Shown here in pieces: positions 32,583-38,627 of a stretch of 52,490 nucleotides of DNA. The DNA is from a bacterium (GTDB taxonomy: Bacteria > Patescibacteriota > Minisyncoccia > Phycocordibacterales > JAKAEA01). Where the stretch lies: the NCBI GenBank assembly GCA_021785065.1, contig JAJYGQ010000020.1:1-52490 (forward strand), read 5' to 3'. Within the stretch, counting starts at the first letter, position 1, and every line of letters starts with the position of its first letter. A program made the position numbers and the translations under genes. The notes beneath the pieces were generated by a model. That model had not been told where the DNA came from. It saw only the letters and a program-made list of their open reading frames with translations, and did no database searches.

Positions 32583-33197
32583 ATGGCTACTCTATCTACT
32601 AAAGAAAAATTATTTTCCACCTTTTCGAGTTTAAAAGGTCGTTTTGGTTGGAAAAATGTTATGCAGGCACCACGAATTTCCAAAATTGTTGTTTCGGTTG
32701 GTGTTGGTTCTCAAAAAGATAAGAAAAAACTCGAACTTATTACTGATCGTCTTGAAAAAATAACTGGTCAGAAAGCGGCACCGCGCGGGGCCAAGCAGGC
32801 CATTTCTAATTTTAAAACAAGACAGGGTGACGTTGTTGGTTATCAAATAACTCTTCGAGGCAAGCGTATGAACGATTTTCTCGATCGTTTGGTTAATGTT
32901 GCCCTGCCTCGCACTCGAGATTTTCGTGGCCTCTCGCCCAAAAGTATTGATAGTATGGGTAATTACACCTTTGGTATTCGTGAGCACACCATTTTTCCCG
33001 AAACAGCCGATGAAGATATTCGCGATATTTTTGGCTTAGCGGTAACGCTTGTCACTACAGGTCGAGATAAAGCAGAAATTCAAGCCTTCCTCGAACATTT
33101 GGGTTTGCCGCTTAAAAAGGTTGATGTCGGACCAGATTTGGAGCTTGCTCCGTCCGCCGCCGATCGTTCTAAGAAACCCAAAAAGGCCAAGAAATAA
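32583..33197 (+). CDS. rplE: 50S ribosomal protein uL5
   Basis: The 204-residue protein has APRISKIVVSVGVGSQKDKK, KITGQKAAPRGAKQAISNFKTRQGD, LPRTRDFRGLSPKSID and NYTFGIREHTIFPE. uL5 binds 5S rRNA and P-site tRNA. It has a short Lys-rich C-terminal tail. The start is preceded by TCTACT. A hairpin and a new promoter follow before rpsN. Confidence 0.96.
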   Translation: MATLSTKEKLFSTFSSLKGRFGWKNVMQAPRISKIVVSVGVGSQKDKKKLELITDRLEKITGQKAAPRGAKQAISNFKTRQGDVVGYQITLRGKRMNDFLDRLVNVALPRTRDFRGLSPKSIDSMGNYTFGIREHTIFPETADEDIRDIFGLAVTLVTTGRDKAEIQAFLEHLGLPLKKVDVGPDLELAPSAADRSKKPKKAKK

Positions 33198-33207
33198 GAG
33201 TTAAAAA

Positions 33208-33231
33208 CAAAGCGCCTCTAAAGGCGCTTTG
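33208..33231. terminator. Hairpin between rplE and rpsN (weak terminator or attenuator)
   Basis: CAAAGCGCC-TCTAAA-GGCGCTTTG is a perfect 9-bp stem. On the plus strand it is followed by only TT; on the minus strand by a run of five T. It may reduce read-through inside the spc cluster, directly before an internal promoter. Confidence 0.5.
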
Positions 33232-33260
33232 TTGACAGAGAAAACACTTCTTGATAGAGT
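33232..33260 (+). promoter_or_regulatory. Internal promoter before rpsN
   Basis: TTGACA (33232-33237), a 17-base spacer and TAGAGT (33255-33260). The -35 touches the end of the hairpin. The expected start is near 33267, about 7 bases before the rpsN ATG. Confidence 0.6.
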
Positions 33261-33273
33261 AGCTTGCACTTAT

Positions 33274-33460
33274 ATGGCAAAAACATCAACAGTTGCCCGG
33301 TCGAAAAAGAAGCCAAAATTTTCAACTCGGGATTGTCCGACGCTGTTTTCGTTGTGGTCGCAAGCGCGCCTATATGCGTGAATTTGATATGTGCCGCATC
33401 TGTTTTCGTGAATTAGCTAATGAAGGCATGATTCCTGGCGTTAAAAAATCCTCCTGGTAG
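33274..33460 (+). CDS. rpsN: 30S ribosomal protein uS14, zinc-binding form, frameshifted in this sequence
   Basis: From ATG 33274 the frame reads [19 protein letters not shown] and then runs to an early TGA at codon 36. Removing one G from the GGG at 33329-33331 restores a 61-residue uS14: after STR comes [18 protein letters not shown], then [14 protein letters not shown] and the end PGVKKSSW, stopping at TAG 33458-33460. The two Cys-x2-Cys pairs mark the zinc-containing form. The gene is essential and sits in its normal place between rplE and rpsH, so a homopolymer sequencing or assembly error is more likely than a real loss. A +1 programmed frameshift cannot be excluded. Confidence 0.88.
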
Positions 33461-33461
33461 T

Positions 33462-33851
33462 ATGACTGATCCAATTGCTGATTTTATTACACGTATTCGT
33501 AATGCCAGTGCGGTAGGCAAGGATATTGTTGCTATTTCGTATTCTCGTATCAAGGAAGAGATCGCTAATCTTTTGGTTACTGAGGGGTATATAAAAATGG
33601 TTACTAAAAAGGGTAAAAAAATTAATAAAACCCTCGAGCTCACTTTAGCTTACGACGAATTCGGCCCTCGCGTGAAAGGGGTAGAGCGAGTTTCTAAACT
33701 TTCTAAGAGAATTTATAAAGGTATGCGAGACATTCGTCCAGTAAAACAAGGTCATGGCATTTCTGTTCTTACTACTTCAAAGGGTATTATGACTGATGCT
33801 CAGGCGCGAAAACAAAAGGTTGGCGGCGAACTACTTTTCCAAATTTGGTAA
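33462..33851 (+). CDS. rpsH: 30S ribosomal protein uS8
   Basis: The 129-residue protein has TDPIADFITRIRNAS at the N terminus, SRIKEEIANLLVTEGYIK, and the C-terminal GHGISVLTTSKGIMTDAQARKQKVGGELL (key parts ISVLTTSKGIMTD and GGELL). uS8 binds the central 16S domain. It begins one base after the rpsN stop, which supports the restored rpsN frame. Confidence 0.97.
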   Translation: MTDPIADFITRIRNASAVGKDIVAISYSRIKEEIANLLVTEGYIKMVTKKGKKINKTLELTLAYDEFGPRVKGVERVSKLSKRIYKGMRDIRPVKQGHGISVLTTSKGIMTDAQARKQKVGGELLFQIW

Positions 33852-33861
33852 TACATCATCT

Positions 33862-34398
33862 ATGTCACGAATCGGCAAAAAAATCATAAAACTTCCGGCA
33901 AATGTTGAAATGAATGTTTCTGCAGGAAAAGTAACGGTAAAAGGACCAAAGACAACGCTAGAGCGTCCCATTTCTCCTCTCGTGTTTGTAGATATTTCTG
34001 GAAAAGAAGTCAAGGTAACACCCGTTGATGTTGATAATAGTGCCGCAGACATTGTTTCTGGTACTACTGTTTCTCATTTAGAAAATATGATACAAGGTGT
34101 CGTAAGTGGCTACACTAAAAAATTAATTATCGAAGGTATTGGCTATAAGGCCGAGGTAAAAGGAAAGGAACTTGTACTTGGTCTTGGTCTTTCCCATCCA
34201 GTTGCCGTGCCAATTCCGGCGTCAATTAAAGTAGAATCAGAAAAGGGTGTACTCACTATTACTGGTAGTAATAAAGAAGAAGTTGGTCAATTTGCCGCTA
34301 GTATTCGTGCCCTCAAGAAACCAGAGCCGTACAAAGGCAAGGGTATTCGCTACGAAGATGAAGTTATTCGTCGCAAACAGGGTAAAAAGACCGCGTAA
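33862..34398 (+). CDS. rplF: 50S ribosomal protein uL6
   Basis: The 178-residue protein starts MSRIGKKIIKLPANVEMNVS, the usual uL6 beginning. It has GYTKKLIIEGIGYKAEVKGKEL and the C-terminal RALKKPEPYKGKGIRYEDEVIRRKQGKK (key part EPYKGKGIRY). A longer frame begins inside rpsH but the MSRIGKK start at 33862 matches the family. uL6 lies near the GTPase factor site. Confidence 0.97.
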   Translation: MSRIGKKIIKLPANVEMNVSAGKVTVKGPKTTLERPISPLVFVDISGKEVKVTPVDVDNSAADIVSGTTVSHLENMIQGVVSGYTKKLIIEGIGYKAEVKGKELVLGLGLSHPVAVPIPASIKVESEKGVLTITGSNKEEVGQFAASIRALKKPEPYKGKGIRYEDEVIRRKQGKKTA

Positions 34399-34403
34399 TA
34401 TTT

Positions 34404-34754
34404 ATGAAAAACACTCGCGTTAAAACAGAAAAACGAGATCGTCGCCACAATCGCATCCGCGCGAAGGTTAGCGGTACAGCTACAAAGCCGCGCTTGTCTG
34501 TTTATCGTTCCAATAAATATGTGTATGCTCAGCTTATTGATGATGAACGAGGTGTGACCATTGCCGCCAGTTCAACAAAAACAGCAAGCGGTAAGGGAAT
34601 GTTAGAAAAAGCAAAAAATGCTGGCGTCACTCTGGCAAAAACCGCAACAGGATTAAAAGTTAAGAAGGTCGTTTTTGATCGCGGTGGCTTTATTTATACT
34701 GGTCGTGTTCGAGCTCTCGCAGAGGGCGCGCGCGAGGGCGGTCTAGAATTTTAA
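34404..34754 (+). CDS. rplR: 50S ribosomal protein uL18
   Basis: The 116-residue 5S rRNA-binding protein has RDRRHNRIRAKVSGTATKPRLSVYRSNKYVYAQLIDD (key parts RLSVYRSNKYVYAQLIDD), a Lys/Ala-rich middle and the C-terminal VVFDRGGFIYTGRVRALAEGAREGGLEF ending. Normal length. It starts 5 bases after rplF. Confidence 0.96.
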   Translation: MKNTRVKTEKRDRRHNRIRAKVSGTATKPRLSVYRSNKYVYAQLIDDERGVTIAASSTKTASGKGMLEKAKNAGVTLAKTATGLKVKKVVFDRGGFIYTGRVRALAEGAREGGLEF

Positions 34755-34765
34755 TTATTGCTTAT

Positions 34766-35458
34766 ATGACTGATGAACAGAAAAAAGATACTCAAGAGAA
34801 TTTAGATGCCGAAGGCGTCAATGTAATCACTGGTCAGGGTGAGGTAGCTGCTCCCGTGTCTGTTGAATCTGTGGTAACACCTGCTCGCAATCAACAACGT
34901 CGCAATCAGCAGCGCGATCGTGCTGCGTCTACAGGGGCGCCACGTCGAAATTCGCGCCGTCAACGTTCTGAAGGGAAGGTTCGCCCAGAATTTGATCAAA
35001 AAATCATTGATATTCGTCGCGTGGCTCGTGTCGTTGCTGGCGGTCGTCGTTTTAATTTTTCAGTTAGTCTCGTTATTGGCGATCATAAGGGTTCTGTTGG
35101 TGTCGGCCTCGGTAAGGGCGGTGACACTGCGCTTGCTATTGAAAAAGCTCTCCGTAATGCCAAAAAGAATCTCGTCAAAATTCCTGTGACAAAAACAATG
35201 TCGATTCCGTATGAAGTTACTGCAAAGTATGGCGCCTCGCGCGTAACGATTATGCCAACACCTGGTCGTGGTGTTGTCGCGGGCAGCTCAGTGCGTAGCG
35301 TTGTTGAGTTGGCAGGACTTCGTGATGTCGGCGCTAAATTACGATCGAGTCCGAAAAATAGTCTTAACAATGCTCGCGTTGCTGTGCTTGCCCTCCGCAA
35401 ATTAACACCGCATCGCCGCGTCTTGATTGCTACTCGTAAAGCAGCGATGGCGGCTTAG
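34766..35458 (+). CDS. rpsE: 30S ribosomal protein uS5 with long N-terminal extension
   Basis: The 230 residues contain the uS5 core (FDQKIIDIRRVARVVAGGRRF, GSVGVGLGKGGDTALAIEKAL, PGRGVVAGSSVRSVVELAGL). An N-terminal extension of about 70 residues precedes it. That part is first acidic, then Gln/Arg-rich (NQQRRNQQRDRAAS), probably disordered. uS5 lies at the mRNA entry and acts in decoding fidelity. The next gene is rplO directly; rpmD (uL30), usually found between them, is absent. Confidence 0.96.
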   Translation: MTDEQKKDTQENLDAEGVNVITGQGEVAAPVSVESVVTPARNQQRRNQQRDRAASTGAPRRNSRRQRSEGKVRPEFDQKIIDIRRVARVVAGGRRFNFSVSLVIGDHKGSVGVGLGKGGDTALAIEKALRNAKKNLVKIPVTKTMSIPYEVTAKYGASRVTIMPTPGRGVVAGSSVRSVVELAGLRDVGAKLRSSPKNSLNNARVAVLALRKLTPHRRVLIATRKAAMAA

Positions 35459-35474
35459 TTTTTACTTTACTACT

Positions 35475-35906
35475 ATGCAAATGCACAATATTGTCAGGGT
35501 TCATAAAAATAAGAAGAGCGCGGCTGTTGGTCGGGGCGGTAAGCGTGGTAAAACCGCTGGCCGTGGTACCAAGGGTCAAAAAGCTCGTGCTGGTCACAAA
35601 ATTCGTCCAGAATTTCGCGACATTATTAAGAAACTTCCTAAGATGCGCGGCCGCGGCAAAAATAGCAACCTCAGTATTCAGCAGAAACCAGCGATCATTA
35701 ACATCAGTGTTTTAGAGAAGCATTTTGAAGATGGTGACGTGGTAAGTCGTGCAACGCTCGCCGCTAAGGGTCTTATTGCAAAACGAGGTGGCCTTCTGCC
35801 AGAGGTAAAAATTCTTAGCATGGGCACGTTAACAAAAAAGCTCACCTTTCAAGGAATTAATTTTTCCGGATCTGCTCGAGAAAAAGTCGTCGGTAAGAAA
35901 AAATAA
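35475..35906 (+). CDS. rplO: 50S ribosomal protein uL15
   Basis: The 143-residue protein has the Gly/Arg/Lys-rich start AVGRGGKRGKTAGRGTKGQKA and the later core (GGLLPEVKILSMGTLTKKLTF). The start ATG 35475 is preceded by ACTACT; the longer frame from 35427 runs inside rpsE and is unlikely. A second ATG two codons in is an alternative. Its stop overlaps the secY ATG as TAATG. Confidence 0.94.
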   Translation: MQMHNIVRVHKNKKSAAVGRGGKRGKTAGRGTKGQKARAGHKIRPEFRDIIKKLPKMRGRGKNSNLSIQQKPAIINISVLEKHFEDGDVVSRATLAAKGLIAKRGGLLPEVKILSMGTLTKKLTFQGINFSGSAREKVVGKKK

Positions 35907-37177
35907 TGTCTATCTTTACCGCCAAACTCAAGACAATTTTTAGCGATCGCAACTTACGTAATCGCATTCTTATTACGGTAGGTTTGCTTGGTATTTTCCG
36001 TGTGCTTGCGGCAATACCGGTACCGGGAGTTAATCAAGCAGCTCTCAATCAATTTTTTTCTAACAACCAATTTTTTGGTTTGCTGAACGTTTTTTCTGGT
36101 GGCGGCCTCTCGCACTTTTCGATAGTGATGCTTGGTGTCGGGCCGTACATTACCGCGGTCATTATTATGCAGTTGCTCACCATGATTTCGCCTCGATTAA
36201 AATCACTCTATCAAGAGGAGGGTGAAGCGGGCCGTATGAAGTTTACCCAATATTCTCGCATGCTCACCGTGCCCTTAGCGATGGTGCAATCGTTCGGTTT
36301 CATTACGCTACTCAGTCAACAAAATATTGTTGCACACCTAACACCTTTTGCTATGGCGGTAAACGTTGCTATCGTGACGGGCGGTTCTATGCTCCTTGTA
36401 TGGATCGGTGAGCGCATCAGTGAATTTGGTGCTGGCAATGGTACCTCGCTCATCATTTTTGCTGGTATTGTCGCCGCGCTGCCCCAAGCTATTAGCCAGA
36501 GCGTGCTCTCGTTTAGTACAGCGCAGATTCCGACATACGCCCTCATTTTAGTCGGGTCTGTTTTTGTGGTGTATGCAGTAGTGTTCATTACTGAAGCTGA
36601 ACGCCCGATCCCCGTAACCTATGCAAAACGTATACGGGGCAATAAAGTGTATGGTGGTATCTCGACGTATATTCCTCTCCGCCTTAATCAAGCGGGCGTT
36701 ATTCCCATTATCTTTGCTCTATCGGTGCTACTTTTTCCGCAAGTAGTCTTTAAATATCTTGCTACGATTCATTATGCGCTTGTGGCAAATGTTTCTAATT
36801 GGATAGAAAATGCTTTACAAAATCAGTGGGTCTACGATATTTTCTACTTCCTGCTCGTTTTTGCTTTTACCTACTTCTATACCGCGGTCACCTTTGATCC
36901 GCACCAGCTTTCGGAAAATCTTCAGAAGAACGGAGCTTTTATTCCTGGTGTTCGTCCTGGTCAATCAACTGCGGTATATATTTCTAAAATTCTAACTCGC
37001 TTAACGACGTTTGGTGCTGTTTTTCTTGGTGTTATTGCTGTGTTACCACTCATTATTCGTTCTTTCACCAATCAAACTTCGCTGGCCATTGGCGGCACCG
37101 CTCTCCTTATCGTTGTCTCTGTTGTTATTGATACCATTAAGCGTATTGAGGCGCAGGTGACGATGAAGGAGTACTAA
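35906..37177 (+). CDS. secY: Preprotein translocase channel subunit SecY
   Basis: The 423-residue protein has about ten membrane helices. Signatures include VLAAIPVPGVNQAAL near TM1, the plug region FFGLLNVFSGGGLSHFSIVMLGVGPYITAVI (key part GGLSHFSIVMLGVGPYI), ISEFGAGNGTSLIIF, and the cytosolic loop ERPIPVTYAKR. It forms the channel for protein export and insertion. It closes the spc cluster, coupled to rplO, and is followed by adk and map, the classic order. Confidence 0.97.
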   Translation: MSIFTAKLKTIFSDRNLRNRILITVGLLGIFRVLAAIPVPGVNQAALNQFFSNNQFFGLLNVFSGGGLSHFSIVMLGVGPYITAVIIMQLLTMISPRLKSLYQEEGEAGRMKFTQYSRMLTVPLAMVQSFGFITLLSQQNIVAHLTPFAMAVNVAIVTGGSMLLVWIGERISEFGAGNGTSLIIFAGIVAALPQAISQSVLSFSTAQIPTYALILVGSVFVVYAVVFITEAERPIPVTYAKRIRGNKVYGGISTYIPLRLNQAGVIPIIFALSVLLFPQVVFKYLATIHYALVANVSNWIENALQNQWVYDIFYFLLVFAFTYFYTAVTFDPHQLSENLQKNGAFIPGVRPGQSTAVYISKILTRLTTFGAVFLGVIAVLPLIIRSFTNQTSLAIGGTALLIVVSVVIDTIKRIEAQVTMKEY

Positions 37178-37207
37178 ACCCCCGTTGCGTCGCTATGAGG
37201 CGCAATA

Positions 37208-37216
37208 TGGTACAAT
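37208..37216 (+). promoter_or_regulatory. Extended -10 promoter of adk
   Basis: TGG-TACAAT lies 12 bases before the adk ATG at 37229. The expected start is near 37223, leaving a leader of about 6 bases. Confidence 0.5.
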
Positions 37217-37228
37217 TTTCTCATTGTA

Positions 37229-37828
37229 ATGGTTCCACAAACTTTTATTTTCTTTGGTCGCTCTGGTTCAGGAAAAGGCACACAGGCGCAGCTTCTTATT
37301 GATTGGCTAAAAGCCCACGATCCGTCTCGAAAAACCCTTTATATTCAAACAGGCCAGAAGGGTCGGGATTTTGCGCAGCAGGGAAATTTTTCGGCGCGGT
37401 TAGTGCAGGATGTTATTAATCACGGCCAGTTATTTCCCGCATTCATCCCTATTTATTTTTGGACACAAGTACTTGTAGAGAGTATTCAAGAGGGGACTGA
37501 GCATCTTGTGCTTGATGGTTTATGTCGTCGGCCAGAAGAGGCCCCGATTCTTGATGGTGCTTTCCAATTTTATAAACGAGCGCGACCGATTGTTGTGGTT
37601 ATTAATGTTTCTGAAGCGTGGGCCACAAAGCGCCTGCTCGAGCGTCAACGAGCTGATGATATTCCCGCTGACATTAAAAATCGTCTTAGCTGGTACGATA
37701 CTCAGGTGGTTCCCGCTATCAAACATTTTCGAGACCATAGTGAGTACTACAAAGTCGTTGATCTTAATGGTGAGCAAAGTATCGAGGCTATACACCAGGC
37801 ACTCTTGCAAAACGCCGGTCTTATATGA
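37229..37828 (+). CDS. adk: Adenylate kinase
   Basis: The 199 residues show the P loop GRSGSGKGTQ (10-19), the NMP-binding part (YIQTGQKGRDFAQQ) and LVLDGLCRRPEEA, equivalent to the DGFPR motif. A short lid (ERQRADDIPADIKNRLSWYD) has no zinc cysteines. Enzyme balances AMP, ADP and ATP. Sequence is divergent from model adenylate kinases, as common in this phylum, so a related NMP kinase is possible. Position after secY and before map supports adk. The stop overlaps the map start as ATGA. Confidence 0.88.
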   Translation: MVPQTFIFFGRSGSGKGTQAQLLIDWLKAHDPSRKTLYIQTGQKGRDFAQQGNFSARLVQDVINHGQLFPAFIPIYFWTQVLVESIQEGTEHLVLDGLCRRPEEAPILDGAFQFYKRARPIVVVINVSEAWATKRLLERQRADDIPADIKNRLSWYDTQVVPAIKHFRDHSEYYKVVDLNGEQSIEAIHQALLQNAGLI

Positions 37829-38598
37829 TTTCTATAAAAACAGTAAAAGATATTGCATTACTACGGGAGGGCGGCAAGCGACTGGCAGATATTTTGGCGG
37901 AGGTGGCAGCTAAAGCGCAACCGGGTGTCAGTACGGATTATTTAAACGATTTTGCCGAGTCGCTTATTCAGCAACACGCTGATAGATCAGCTTTTTTAAA
38001 CTATCGCCCGAGTGGAGCCAGGCGTCCCTATCCAGCCAGTCTCTGTATTTCGCTCAATGACGAAGTGGTACACGGTATCCCTAATGAAAAACCGCGACAA
38101 CTTCTCGAAGGTGACGTGGTAAGTCTCGACCTCGGTCTTATCCATGAGGGACTTATTACTGATCATGCTGTTACTGTTGGTGTCGGTAATATTTCTTCCG
38201 CGGCAAAAAAATTACTGGCGGTGACACAGGAAGCGCTGGCTGTTGGCATTAAAGCGGCCTGCGCTGGTAACACCACGGGCGATATTGGCTACGCTATTAG
38301 TAGCTTTGTTCGCAGTAAGGGTGACTACGGTATCATTGAGGAGCTTACTGGTCATGGTGTTGGATATAGTGTTCATGAGGACCCTTTTGTCCCTAATTTT
38401 GGTAAGCGGGGACAAGGAGCGTTACTTAAGCCAGGCATGGTTATTGCTATCGAGCCAATGCTTACGCTTGGTAGTAAAAATATTTTACTCGATGAAGATG
38501 GCTACACTATTCGTACCAGCGATGGCTCTCTGGCTGCTCACTTCGAACATACTATCCTGATAACCAAAACGAGTCCCGAAATTTTAACGAAGGCGTAA
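37825..38598 (+). CDS. map: Methionine aminopeptidase, type I
   Basis: The 257-residue pita-bread metallopeptidase removes the start methionine from nascent proteins. All five metal ligands are visible in order: Asp in VSLDLGLIHEG, Asp in ITDHAVTVG, His in GHGVGYSVHEDP, Glu in AIEPMLTLG and Glu in AHFEHTILIT. The substrate His is in DEVVHGIP. The start overlaps the adk stop (ATGA). The usual followers infA, rpmJ, rpsM, rpsK, rpoA and rplQ are not here. Confidence 0.96.
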   Translation: MISIKTVKDIALLREGGKRLADILAEVAAKAQPGVSTDYLNDFAESLIQQHADRSAFLNYRPSGARRPYPASLCISLNDEVVHGIPNEKPRQLLEGDVVSLDLGLIHEGLITDHAVTVGVGNISSAAKKLLAVTQEALAVGIKAACAGNTTGDIGYAISSFVRSKGDYGIIEELTGHGVGYSVHEDPFVPNFGKRGQGALLKPGMVIAIEPMLTLGSKNILLDEDGYTIRTSDGSLAAHFEHTILITKTSPEILTKA

Positions 38599-38612
38599 TA
38601 TAGCTGAAAATT

Positions 38613-38621
38613 TGCTATAAT
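38613..38621 (+). promoter_or_regulatory. Extended -10 promoter, leaderless arrangement (ATPase gene)
   Basis: TGC-TATAAT, a perfect extended -10 box, ends 6 bases before the ATG at 38628, so transcription is expected to start at the start codon. No -35 match is visible. Confidence 0.6.
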
Positions 38622-38627
38622 GCCCGC

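Noticed and set aside
33274-33381. A separate 35-residue ORF at rpsN
   Set aside because: Its first half matches uS14 and the rest is out of frame; the restored uS14 frame explains the region fully.
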